A stretch of 64,000 nt of DNA from Deltaproteobacteria bacterium (GTDB lineage Bacteria > Desulfobacterota > DSM-4660 > Desulfatiglandales > Desulfatiglandaceae): the NCBI GenBank assembly GCA_019309145.1, contig JAFDGR010000001.1, forward strand, positions 1-64,000. The letters are read 5' to 3'. Position numbers and translations under genes: made by a program. Below are positions 1 through 6,822 of the stretch, one piece after another (positions within the stretch are counted from its first letter, which is position 1; every line of letters begins with the position of its first letter). A model generated the notes under the pieces. It had not been told where the DNA came from, did not search any database, and saw nothing but the letters and a program-made list of their open reading frames with translations.

Positions 1-14
1 ATTATGGTTTTACC

Positions 15-239
15 TTATTTACTTTTGTTTTCTTGTGTTAGTTTTGGTTGTTTTATGTTGTTGCTTGGTTTTTGTTGTTTCAGGATTTTGTTGATTTCTT
101 TTGCTGCGATATTTGCTGCGAGTTTCCCTGTTGCTTGGAGGTGAGCGAGTTGTCCTTTTAGTAGTCCTTTGTAGTGTGCATTTTCGATGGCGCGGTATAT
201 TTGTTCGTGGATAACGTCGATTAGAGGTCGGTCGTCCAT
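15..239 (-). CDS. Small helical protein, paralogue of the gene at 54118-54381
   Basis: Codes for 74 aa with no family I recognise. The ATG at 239 is chosen over an upstream in-frame start because AAGGAG lies about 10 nt before it, whereas the longer form would run into the neighbouring gene. The centre (IYRAIENAHYKGLLKG, then a HLQATGKLAANIA stretch) closely matches the protein at 54118-54381 (IYHTIETAHVKGTLKG, HLQMAGSLAADIA). The tail is basic and rich in Lys, Gln and Asn. It is probably helical throughout. Function unknown; the pairing shows duplication between the two leftward arms. Confidence 0.72.
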   Translation of the reverse strand: MDDRPLIDVIHEQIYRAIENAHYKGLLKGQLAHLQATGKLAANIAAKEINKILKQQKPSNNIKQPKLTQENKSK

Positions 240-270
240 TTGGTGGGTGCTCCTTATCAGCGTAGTTGGT

Positions 271-651
271 CTAGAGTTTGGTGTATGGTGTTTGAGATAC
301 GAGGGTCGTTTTTGTTGATGGCATGTCATTGCCTTCATCGTTCCGTTCTTGTTCTTGGTTTTGTGCTATCTTGAGGTGGTTGATAGCCCTGTTGATGCAG
401 AAGATGAGTTGGGGTTGTCCGTTTGTGTTGTTGGAGGTCCTCGCTACGTGTAGTGCATCGAGGAGGTATGCCATTGTGATGTCAATTTCGGTTATCATGT
501 GTTCATTGCCTTTCTTTGTGTTGTCTGCATTGAGTTGGTCTATTCGTGCTTGTATGAGTTCGACGGGGAGGGCTGGCGTGATTTTGGTGGGCTGGTGGAT
601 TTCATGTTCGTGCATGACATCTGTGTCAGTCATTACTTGGTCTGGATTCAC
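271..651 (-). CDS. Hypothetical protein
   Basis: An unrecognised protein of about 126 aa. I place the start at GTG 649-651, which overlaps the TGA of the upstream gene as GTGA and has GAGGAG five bases before it. An ATG at 705 would add 18 residues inside the upstream gene and has no clear ribosome site. The product is polar, with a Gln/Glu/Asn-rich C-terminus and an amphipathic central helix. It is translationally coupled to the helix-turn-helix gene before it. Function unknown. Confidence 0.7.
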   Translation of the reverse strand: MNPDQVMTDTDVMHEHEIHQPTKITPALPVELIQARIDQLNADNTKKGNEHMITEIDITMAYLLDALHVARTSNNTNGQPQLIFCINRAINHLKIAQNQEQERNDEGNDMPSTKTTLVSQTPYTKL

Positions 652-1133
652 ATATTCTCCTCTATCATCTTGAACAGTGCTTTCTGTGGGTTGTTGGGGT
701 CGCATATCATAGCAAAGCGTTGTCCGTCGGTTGGTTCGAGTATGCCGGCGTGTGCATGGTTGGTGTTTTGGCCGAACACCCGCCTGACTATCCTGAATAT
801 GGACGGCTTTTCTGAGGCCATTGTGATGCAGCCTGCGCGTTCTTGGGCAAACTGGCCGGCTAGGTATGCTTTGCGGACTGTTCTTGGTGTCCAGTTCCTT
901 GTTTTGGCTTCACGGGCGAGCTCCCTTGCGGTTTTGTTCCAGCAGCCCATTTCTACCCGCCCTTTGAGTGCTTTGCGCAGCCGTAGCCGCTCAACTTCGT
1001 CTGGATGGACGAACCACTTATATTTGATTCTCACCGCCTTGACTGTCTTGTCACGGCAGTATTGCTGCAACGTGCGGGTGTTGTAGCCCGTTGTTTTGGC
1101 TGCTTCAGCGAGCGGGATTAGGTCTTGGGGCAT
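648..1133 (-). CDS. Helix-turn-helix DNA-binding protein (MerR/excisionase-like)
   Basis: About 161 aa. The first 50 residues (IPLAEAAKTTGY, TRTLQQYC, then WFVHPDEVERL) match the winged helix-turn-helix of MerR/excisionase (HTH_17) proteins, in which a Leu/Ala-rich pair of helices is followed by a short strand with a Trp. Later, TARELAREAKTRNWTPRTVR looks like a second recognition-helix pair. Start at ATG 1131-1133, overlapping the previous stop as TGATG with AAGAGG about 12 nt upstream; an ATG at 1145 sits on the ribosome site and is less likely. Inferred role: DNA-binding regulator of the leftward operon. The C-terminal 60 residues are unrecognised. Confidence 0.72.
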   Translation of the reverse strand: MPQDLIPLAEAAKTTGYNTRTLQQYCRDKTVKAVRIKYKWFVHPDEVERLRLRKALKGRVEMGCWNKTARELAREAKTRNWTPRTVRKAYLAGQFAQERAGCITMASEKPSIFRIVRRVFGQNTNHAHAGILEPTDGQRFAMICDPNNPQKALFKMIEENM

Positions 1134-1369
1134 CAGTTTGGCCATCCTCTTTCGGTCAGCGCTCGGTCAATTTCGTCGTCGTGGGGCGCGTTCCCCCACT
1201 TGCTATTGATCTCACCTAGATCATCCCTGATGTATCCCAGGTCTAAATCGTCATCTTTGACCATAAGGTCTTGTAGCCTTGAAGCGATGATACGTATCGC
1301 CCGCTCAATACCTCGTAGCCGCAGCTCTTTGTTAGTTATATTTTCTGGTAGTTTATGTTCGTAGGCCAT
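1133..1369 (-). CDS. Hypothetical protein, acidic C-terminus
   Basis: Codes for 78 aa with a strong GGAGGAGA ribosome site. The N-terminal half is a basic helix (ELRLRGIERAIRIIASRL), the second half is Asp/Glu rich. No family recognised. It is coupled to the following helix-turn-helix gene by a TGATG overlap, so the two are likely made together. Confidence 0.7.
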   Translation of the reverse strand: MAYEHKLPENITNKELRLRGIERAIRIIASRLQDLMVKDDDLDLGYIRDDLGEINSKWGNAPHDDEIDRALTERGWPN

Positions 1370-1417
1370 GTTGTCTCCTCCCTTTGAGGAATTGGCGAGA
1401 GCATATTTCGATAGGTT

Positions 1418-1630
1418 TCATGCCGTCTCCTCCACCTTCCTTGTTTCCATCTTCTTGGCACATTGCTCAGAACATACCCGTGCGTTGAGGTCGTATCTGA
1501 ACCAGGCGGTCTTTTGGCCGCACATGTCACATGGGTATCTACCAAGCGGACTCCTGAGCAGTTTACCGTCTAGTTGTGTATCACTGAGCCTAGCGTCCGG
1601 GAACAGCGTGTCGTATCGGTTCTTAGGCAC
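1418..1630 (-). CDS. Small zinc-finger-like protein
   Basis: Codes for 70 aa from a GTG start with AAGGAGA six bases upstream. It carries CDMCGQK and, 20 residues later, CSEQC, the spacing of a treble-clef or zinc-ribbon site that would bind one zinc. It lies between the C-terminal half of the split methyltransferase and the small regulators. Exact role unknown; many such small Cys-pair proteins occur in this genome. Confidence 0.72.
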   Translation of the reverse strand: MPKNRYDTLFPDARLSDTQLDGKLLRSPLGRYPCDMCGQKTAWFRYDLNARVCSEQCAKKMETRKVEETA

Positions 1631-1642
1631 TGGCGTCTCCTT

Positions 1643-2599
1643 TCATTGTGGTAATAGCGTCAGCTGCTTGTCCGGGGGGCGCTCAACTAGACACCGTTGC
1701 CCTATTTGGGCTGCCGCCAGCCGGTTTTCTGTTATGGTGATGTATTCTGGGTTCAGCTCAGCGCCGATGTAGTCCCGTAGCAGTTGCTTGGCTACCACCG
1801 CCACCGTGCCTGCGCCCATAAAGGGGTCGAGGATGACGCCGGGGACGTAGGGGACGTTGCAGGAGCAGGATGAGAAGCCAATGGTGATATATTCGGAGTT
1901 CATTCGATGCCCTTTGGTATCATCCTTGATGCAACCATGCGTATCGTCCCTCGTATGATCACACCATGCTGTTCCAAGATGTTTTGCATAACCAGCTGTT
2001 GGGCGTCTCACCCTAACCCTCGGCAGGCCGCATTGGGGGCATACTTCCTTCGGGCAGCCTACTGTGATAACCTTTGCTGCAAGCTTATCTGGGAATGCTG
2101 CAAAATGCGCTTCTGGGCGCGGCTGAGTTGGTATCGACCAAATGTCACCGGGGTTTTCCCCGGCGGGGTTATTTGATAATTCAACAAAGCCCCTCTTCTC
2201 GCATTCCTTCTTTCTGCCCTCTTGTGAGCCTGACCCTGATTTGGTATTACAATCATAACGGGAAGCCCTATCTAACCCGGTCGCTGGCCGCTTCCTCACT
2301 GCATCGACGTCGAAGAAGTAGTTGACGGAACGCCAGTTTGGCCCATCACCTTTCTTATGCTGCATCAGCAACGTCTTCTGGTTGACGTAGAATTGAGCCT
2401 TGTTCGTCTTAGAGAACATGAAAACCGGCTCATAAGAGTTGGAGAAGCGATCGGTTACGCTAGATGGCATCGAGTTCGGTTTGTGCCAGATATTAACGTT
2501 ACGCGCTATAAATTGCCCGCTTTCTGGATATGGGTCAACAGGCTTAAAAAACTTAGATAGGCGCCGGGGGATTTCGTTAGGGAATAACCTAATCTTCAT
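1643..2599 (-). CDS. DNA methyltransferase, C-terminal part of a gene split by an HNH endonuclease
   Basis: Carries the C-terminal half of a beta-class N6-adenine/N4-cytosine DNA methyltransferase. Visible are NVNIWHKPNSMPSSV and NSYEPVFMFSK near the N-terminus, a Cys-rich insert (CPQCGLPR, CSCN), and the SAM-binding motif DPFMGAGTVAVVAKQL near residue 265 followed by GAELNPEYI. The catalytic S/D-PPY motif is absent here and lies upstream of the HNH gene. Start ATG 2597-2599 overlaps the HNH stop as TAATG; a TTG at 2611 in the same frame is possible. In beta-class enzymes these motifs sit in one chain, so this is a split gene. Whether the two halves assemble into an active enzyme is unknown. 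Confidence 0.85.
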   Translation of the reverse strand: MKIRLFPNEIPRRLSKFFKPVDPYPESGQFIARNVNIWHKPNSMPSSVTDRFSNSYEPVFMFSKTNKAQFYVNQKTLLMQHKKGDGPNWRSVNYFFDVDAVRKRPATGLDRASRYDCNTKSGSGSQEGRKKECEKRGFVELSNNPAGENPGDIWSIPTQPRPEAHFAAFPDKLAAKVITVGCPKEVCPQCGLPRVRVRRPTAGYAKHLGTAWCDHTRDDTHGCIKDDTKGHRMNSEYITIGFSSCSCNVPYVPGVILDPFMGAGTVAVVAKQLLRDYIGAELNPEYITITENRLAAAQIGQRCLVERPPDKQLTLLPQ

Positions 2600-3213
2600 T
2601 ACAATTCCCAAATAACAAACTTAGTATGGTGAAAAATAGACGAGAGTTTGGCATGACAAGCATGACACACGGTAATCAAATTGTCGTTGTCTAATCTAAG
2701 ATCAGGAAACTTACAATATGGTAAAATGTGGTGGATTTCCAACTTGCTACAATTTATCCCACAGACTTGACATAAATAAAAATCCCTCCGTAAAATCTCA
2801 GCCTTCTTTGCCTTCCATACACGGCTATCATAAAACCTTAATCGGTTCACCGTAATACCACCCTGCCAATTCCAATGATTCGCATCACGATGATCCTCAG
2901 CTGAGCAAGAATGCGAACAATACTTCCGGCCCATCTGTGAACGCCCTCCAACAAACGGCTTCCCGCACCGCAAACAATGTCTAGTTGTTTTGAATCGGTT
3001 GTGTAAGCACCGCATGGAACAATACTTAGATACATCCGCGCGGTACTGGTGGATATAGTATTTCTTGCCGCATCGCTTACAAACCAACTGCACTTTCTCC
3101 TTGTAAGCATGATGTTCCGCACCACACTTATTATAGGGGGCCGTGGGGCGTACCCCCCTTTCTCGGAGCGTGCATGATATTTTCTCTGCTTTAGTAAGGT
3201 TGCTTGTATCCAT
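2599..3213 (-). CDS. HNH homing endonuclease inserted in a methyltransferase gene
   Basis: Codes for 204 aa. The N-terminal two thirds holds repeated Cys pairs (CKRCGKKY, CSMRC, CLRCGKPF, CSHSC), typical of the zinc-ribbon arrays of phage homing endonucleases. A classical HNH core follows: CQVCG, LEIHHI (first His pair), LDNDNLITVC (Asn) and HACH (last His), which binds a metal and cuts DNA. Its ATG overlaps the stop of the upstream methyltransferase piece as TAATG and its own TAA overlaps the next ATG in the same way. The insert is about 618 bases between two TTGGGA copies. It most likely nicks or cuts methyltransferase genes lacking the insert and so spreads to them. Confidence 0.88.
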   Translation of the reverse strand: MDTSNLTKAEKISCTLRERGVRPTAPYNKCGAEHHAYKEKVQLVCKRCGKKYYIHQYRADVSKYCSMRCLHNRFKTTRHCLRCGKPFVGGRSQMGRKYCSHSCSAEDHRDANHWNWQGGITVNRLRFYDSRVWKAKKAEILRRDFYLCQVCGINCSKLEIHHILPYCKFPDLRLDNDNLITVCHACHAKLSSIFHHTKFVIWEL

Positions 3214-3702
3214 TATTCTATTATCCCAAGTAAGATCAATTCCTTAACAACATATTGTTTTTCTTCTTTCGTTAAATCGTCCCTGAGTTCCCACTTCCGT
3301 AGGTCGTCCATCATGGCTAAAACCAAACGATAATTCTGGAAGGCGAGGCATTTGGCGGGCGCCGGCTTCTCATATTTACGATTGAAGCGGTGGCCTTCCA
3401 TATCCTTATTCCCAGCATACCATTGTTCATGGCCCTTCCAATCAACATGAGCCGTGCCACTACAATAGTTGTCCCCATGATTCCACCAGAGCGTCCCGGT
3501 CGGCTTCAGCACCCGCTTCAGCTCTTTGGTAACGGCTAGCATCTTATCAATAAACTCGGCCAACGTCGGCTCAAGACCTATCTGGCCCTCAACGCCGTAG
3601 TCTCTGAGGCCGCATTTACCAATACGGTGGCGATGTGAATATGCAGTCCACCGAGTCATCGGGGAGCATTTTGAGACGTTCGATAACGTCCCCACATAGC
3701 AC
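3213..3702 (-). CDS. DNA methyltransferase, N-terminal part (split, with an apparent frameshift)
   Basis: From GTG 3702 (AAGGAG upstream, spacing a little long at about 12) one frame reads a typical beta-class methyltransferase start: LCGDVIERLKMLPDDSVD, then TSPPYW (catalytic motif IV), and meets TAA at 3616-3618. The continuation GLRDYGVEGQIGLEP, VLKPTGTLWWNHGD and FQNYRLVLAMMDDL lies in another frame, open from about 3690 to 3213. Compared with the usual SPPYWGLRDYG, seven extra bases (3612-3618) separate W from G. So the gene is broken at its active site, read by a +1 shift at the TAA, or carries a sequencing error. It ends by overlapping the HNH start. Function as a working enzyme is doubtful. 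Confidence 0.7.
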
Positions 3703-3718
3703 CGTATTTCTAATCTCC

Positions 3719-4078
3719 TTATTCAACATCTACTGGTTTGCCCTCTTCCCTCTCTTTGAGCCATGCCTTGAAATCGGCCTCTTCGACCCACCAGAGCTCA
3801 CAGTACTTCCCCATGAGCGGGTCGCATTCGTGTAGCACGATGATCGAGTAACCGCACACCCTGATTGGCCCGATCTCCGATGGTGCCGGGCGCTTGCATA
3901 GTTCTCTGTATGCTTGTAGCAGGACTTTCTCAATATCATATTGCATATCTTTGAGCTTCGGCCCTTCCCAACGAAAGCCGGTATCGTGGGCGAAGGTTAC
4001 AATTGCAGCCCGTATATCATGGGTATTGGGGTAACGTTCGCGCCAAAACCTCATTGGGACTGGTCTATATTCAGTCAT
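3719..4078 (-). CDS. Hypothetical protein
   Basis: About 119 aa from ATG 4078; a longer frame to 4222 exists, but the short ORF described at 4075-4242 fills that space and overlaps this start as ATGA. The protein has Trp- and charge-rich stretches (MRFWRERYPNTHDIRAAI, WWVEEADFKAWLKERE). No family recognised. It immediately precedes the split methyltransferase. Confidence 0.65.
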   Translation of the reverse strand: MTEYRPVPMRFWRERYPNTHDIRAAIVTFAHDTGFRWEGPKLKDMQYDIEKVLLQAYRELCKRPAPSEIGPIRVCGYSIIVLHECDPLMGKYCELWWVEEADFKAWLKEREEGKPVDVE

Positions 4079-4242
4079 TTTTCGTCCCTGCTCATCACTT
4101 TCTCCTTCACCTGGTTGGTAGGCATGTGGTCTGCCTCCTCGTCCGGTGTGGCCAGCCGCCTCTCGATTGAGCCATCTTTCTTGATTGTGATCACATACAG
4201 TGGGAATATGATGTTGAGCCACTGTTGCGGGCTAATGTTCAT
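4075..4242 (-). CDS. Small hypothetical protein, 55 aa
   Basis: An ORF of 55 codons starting at ATG 4240-4242 (MNISPQQWLNIIFPLY) and ending with TGA overlapped by the next ATG (ATGA). It overlaps the end of the ATP-grasp gene by 11 bases. The ribosome site is weak. It is supported by the exact fit to the gap and the ATGA coupling. Function unknown. Confidence 0.55.
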   Translation of the reverse strand: MNISPQQWLNIIFPLYVITIKKDGSIERRLATPDEEADHMPTNQVKEKVMSRDEK

Positions 4243-4945
4243 GGTTAAACTCACAGTCCGCCGGGTGCCAAGATTTCTTACCTTCAGCTAAATCAATGAG
4301 AATCCAATGTCCGTCCGCCGCCCGGCAGAAGTCGACTGACCAGTAGCCCTCGAACTTGGCGGCAACCCATTCGGCATAGTTACGTAGCTGCCATGTGGTG
4401 TCTGGCCGCTTGCACGCTATCTGTTGTAACGCCATCCGCTCTCGCCAGTCGGGTGCGGACGGGGCATGTATCGCGTCCTCAGCCCAATACCAATGCTGAC
4501 ACTCGGCCTTCCCGTCGCGGACGAAGAAGCGTATCTCAGGGTTGACGGGCATGTTGCCCCTGAAGGCCGTGAACAGCGTGGCCATCGGGATATATTCCCG
4601 GACGGCGAATGCGTTGATCGGCAGGTCTGCCATCATCGACGCCTCAACCAGGTTGAAAACGCATCGCCCTAACCGCTCATCGCTCTCGACAAAGCAGGTG
4701 TCAGACCATTCATGTTTGGCGGAGAGATGGTCGGTGCGCAGAAACAGCGGAAAGCCCATCCGAATGCAGGCGTCGCGTAGTTTAACTACGAGGCATCCGG
4801 GTGGATGGGTCATGCCATAGATCCAGTTATGTGGCCATTCCCGACCATACTCCCTGACATCAACTATCATCGTCTTCGGCTGCGGTATCGGCAGGTCTTT
4901 TATCCGTGGGAACCAGAACAACATACTGGATTTGTCTTCAGTCAT
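4232..4945 (-). CDS. ATP-grasp domain protein, R2K-like
   Basis: Codes for 237 aa with GGAGGAGA before the ATG. The C-terminal motif YWSVDFCRAADGHWILIDL, followed by AEGKKSWHP, matches the metal- and ATP-binding end of ATP-grasp enzymes of the R2K clade found in phages, where a D...D/N pair binds magnesium. Central REYIPMATLFTAFRG and EIRFFVRDG fit the family's nucleotide-binding strands. ATP-grasp enzymes join an acid to an amine or thiol through an acyl-phosphate. R2K members are proposed to act in peptide or nucleotide modification; the substrate here cannot be read. It sits beside the split methyltransferase. Confidence 0.75.
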   Translation of the reverse strand: MTEDKSSMLFWFPRIKDLPIPQPKTMIVDVREYGREWPHNWIYGMTHPPGCLVVKLRDACIRMGFPLFLRTDHLSAKHEWSDTCFVESDERLGRCVFNLVEASMMADLPINAFAVREYIPMATLFTAFRGNMPVNPEIRFFVRDGKAECQHWYWAEDAIHAPSAPDWRERMALQQIACKRPDTTWQLRNYAEWVAAKFEGYWSVDFCRAADGHWILIDLAEGKKSWHPADCEFNHEH

Positions 4946-4980
4946 ACTCTCCTCCTATTCCATCCCGTCGCCAGTAGGTC

Positions 4981-5205
4981 TCACCGCGTCTTCACCGCCC
5001 GCCGGAGCTTCCGCCGTTTGATACGCGAGATATACGCACGGTTCACGCCTAGCTCCGCCGCTATTACCGCCGGCGATGCCGTCCTCAGCATCTTCCGTAT
5101 TGCCCGCACAGTGCTGTCCGGTATCCTAATCCCACCATGTGGCTTGCCCCTGTTGGCACGCGATATTTTACGTTTTGTAGCTTTCAGATGTGGTACGCAG
5201 TGCAT
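4981..5205 (-). CDS. Small helix-turn-helix protein
   Basis: Codes for 74 aa, strongly basic. IPDSTVRAIRKML then SPAVIAAELGVNRAYISRI is a standard helix-turn-helix in which AAELGV is the first helix and turn and RAYISRIKRR the recognition helix. The remainder is Lys/Arg rich and likely contacts the DNA backbone. It resembles small phage DNA-binding proteins and the tail domains of homing endonucleases. Probable regulator; target unknown. Confidence 0.72.
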   Translation of the reverse strand: MHCVPHLKATKRKISRANRGKPHGGIRIPDSTVRAIRKMLRTASPAVIAAELGVNRAYISRIKRRKLRRAVKTR

Positions 5206-5321
5206 CGGATCACCCCTGTTGACATGTTATTCGCCAGTTGTTATCTTTTATATCCCTAATCTCCTGTTGTGGGGCGTCGTGGCGGCACAACACCGTCCTT
5301 CGCCCCTATAATTCACTTCAG

Positions 5322-5516
5322 TCAGTTGAGGCTTGGTGTCATCACCGTCGAACGGGCTGCGCCGGCTGCTGTGTTGATACAGAACAGCACAAACGCTAAA
5401 ATAGCCGTGTCAGTGCTCAACATCTTACGAATGGCGATAGCACGCTTAGGGTCATCTATGCTGATGCGTGCCAAGACCGATTTAATAATGATAGATGCAA
5501 AGGTGGTCTTCTCCAT
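5322..5516 (-). CDS. Small membrane-anchored hypothetical protein
   Basis: Codes for 64 aa from ATG 5516, preceded by GAGGT about seven bases upstream. The N-terminal half is basic, and TAILAFVLFCINTAAG is a probable single membrane helix near the C-terminus. It follows the SSB gene by 13 bases. An in-frame upstream ATG at 5588 lies inside the SSB gene and is rejected. Function unknown. Confidence 0.55.
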   Translation of the reverse strand: MEKTTFASIIIKSVLARISIDDPKRAIAIRKMLSTDTAILAFVLFCINTAAGAARSTVMTPSLN

Positions 5517-5529
5517 GTACTTACCTCGT

Positions 5530-5898
5530 CTAAAATGGCAGGCCGTCGTCTTTGCTGCCTGTTGCCCCCGATGTCCCAACCACCTCAATGGCGGTCGCGC
5601 TAATCTGGAGGTTCTTCCATGTTTTGCCGTCCTTCTCCCGCGCGTTGATCTTGATGCGACCCTCGATTACCACAACCGCGCCATCAGTCAACCTGGGCGC
5701 AAGCTCTTCGGCGGTCTCGCCCCAGATATGGATGCGATCAACTTCCACTGGCTCATCACCAACACACTCACCATCGCACCACTTGGGCAACGATTGACTA
5801 AGCGTGAACTGGCAGAAGGCGAAGCCGGAGCTGGTGTTTTGCAGCTCCACGTTGCCGACGATGCGCCCGGTTAGGAATACTCTATTGATGTCGCTCAT
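5530..5898 (-). CDS. ssb: Single-stranded DNA-binding protein
   Basis: Codes for 122 aa. The N-terminus MSDINRVFLTGRIVGNVEL and the run VDRIHIWGETAEELAPRLTD and VIEGRIKI follow the OB-fold of bacterial and phage SSB. The last residues, DDGLPF, form the acidic tip that recruits partner proteins. It coats single-stranded DNA during replication and recombination. It is coupled to the upstream DUF4177-like gene by an ATGA overlap and is among the first genes behind the leftward promoter at 6251-6278. Confidence 0.95.
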   Translation of the reverse strand: MSDINRVFLTGRIVGNVELQNTSSGFAFCQFTLSQSLPKWCDGECVGDEPVEVDRIHIWGETAEELAPRLTDGAVVVIEGRIKINAREKDGKTWKNLQISATAIEVVGTSGATGSKDDGLPF

Positions 5899-6206
5899 CT
5901 GCCCCTCTTCTTGCCCTTTGTTCTGGTTAGCGGCCTTTTAGTAGGCTTTGGGAGGGAACTGACATCGGAACCCTTGATACCTGTGCTCATACTCGTGGCC
6001 GCCTTCGTTGACACCGGCTTTCTCAGCAGCACAAACCATGTGTCTGTCCCGACCTGCTCTTTGGGGGACATGAGCTTGACTATCTCCCAGCCCTCTGCTG
6101 ATTGCTCCGTCAGGAATACTGATAGCCCTCCTATGGGCACACTCTTCTCTTGTTTGAACTCGTAACGCATCTGTTGCTCCTTTCGCGTTGTGGTTTCAGC
6201 GGTCAT
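5895..6206 (-). CDS. DUF4177-like protein
   Basis: About 103 aa. RYEFKQEK followed by LTEQSAEGWEIVKLM and TWFVLLRKP fits the small beta-rich DUF4177 family (a tyrosine/phenylalanine start, a GWE core and a final strand ending LLRKP or LKR). A Lys/Arg-rich tail (TKRPLTRTKGKKRGR) suggests nucleic-acid contact. Two starts have good ribosome sites: ATG 6206 (GAGGAGA) and ATG 6170 (AAGGAG). A start at 6260 is excluded because it lies inside the promoter. First gene of the left operon. Confidence 0.72.
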   Translation of the reverse strand: MTAETTTRKEQQMRYEFKQEKSVPIGGLSVFLTEQSAEGWEIVKLMSPKEQVGTDTWFVLLRKPVSTKAATSMSTGIKGSDVSSLPKPTKRPLTRTKGKKRGR

Positions 6207-6250
6207 CAACGTCTCCTCGTTTGAGTGGGATGTATTTCTATATTGGGTTG

Positions 6251-6278
6251 ATGTTATCACACCAATAATTCATGTCAA
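6251..6278 (-). promoter_or_regulatory. Sigma-70-like promoter for the left operon
   Basis: On the minus strand TTGACA (6273-6278) is separated by 16 bases from TAACAT (6251-6256). The -35 is perfect and the -10 is fair. It lies 45 bases upstream of the best start of the first leftward gene. The sequence around the -10, TGTGATAACA, is nearly self-complementary and could be an operator. The rest of 6279-6399 holds no gene; I see no convincing promoter for the rightward operon there. Confidence 0.6.
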
Positions 6279-6399
6279 ATGCTACGTCTGCTTATCCCTG
6301 CCGGTAGATAGCGGCACAACAGGCTAAAACTATTGGTAAATCGCAGCACCATGTTAAAGGGGATGGCAAGTTCTATCGATACCTCCTCATGGAAGCGCT

Positions 6400-6822
6400 A
6401 TGAACAAAATAACGCAGAATGGGTCATTGGCCGACCGGATAAGAGCGGTCATGGCCGACCTAGGACATGACGTTGAGCTGCAAGAAGTGATGGAGCAGCT
6501 AAAGATGAGCCCTGATAGGCAGGAGACTGTCTCAACAACGTTGGCCTGTCTAAGGTCGATCCCACATGAAGAAGATGTGCCCTCCCATGAGACGCTTACG
6601 AGGGTCGAAATCTACGGCAAGATGAGGGCGCTCCTAGAAGAGATAGAGACCGGCACAGACCCTAAAAAAGTTGCCCGGCTTGGACTGAGGTTGAGGGTGC
6701 TTAGCAAGTTCTACGAGATGGCGTCTGGCGCTGGCTCGGGCGCTGGTCAGAAGGAGAAACATGTCCGTGCGATGAAATTATCAGATCTTGACAATATACC
6801 CGATTACGAGGCGGTAGGCTAA
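6400..6822 (+). CDS. Terminase small subunit candidate
   Basis: Codes for 140 aa, the first gene of the rightward operon and directly before the portal (stop and start overlap as TAATG). The protein is helical; RIRAVMADLGHDVELQEV could be an N-terminal DNA-binding helix pair and KKVARLGLRLRVLSKFYEM an oligomerisation helix. There is no diagnostic motif. The assignment rests on position, size and predicted helix content; it could be an unrelated early head gene. Confidence 0.5.
   Translation: MNKITQNGSLADRIRAVMADLGHDVELQEVMEQLKMSPDRQETVSTTLACLRSIPHEEDVPSHETLTRVEIYGKMRALLEEIETGTDPKKVARLGLRLRVLSKFYEMASGAGSGAGQKEKHVRAMKLSDLDNIPDYEAVG

Noticed and set aside
1336-1545. Minus-strand frame of 69 codons between two small genes
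   Set aside because: Overlaps better-supported genes on both sides and has no ribosome site.
2599-3213. Group I intron or intein around the HNH gene
   Set aside because: The insert is almost entirely coding, so there is no space for a ribozyme core, and stop codons in the host frame exclude an intein.
5262-5290. Inverted repeat GTTGTG/CACAAC near 5264-5289 as a terminator
   Set aside because: Six-base arms with a G-rich loop and no T tract; could easily be chance.
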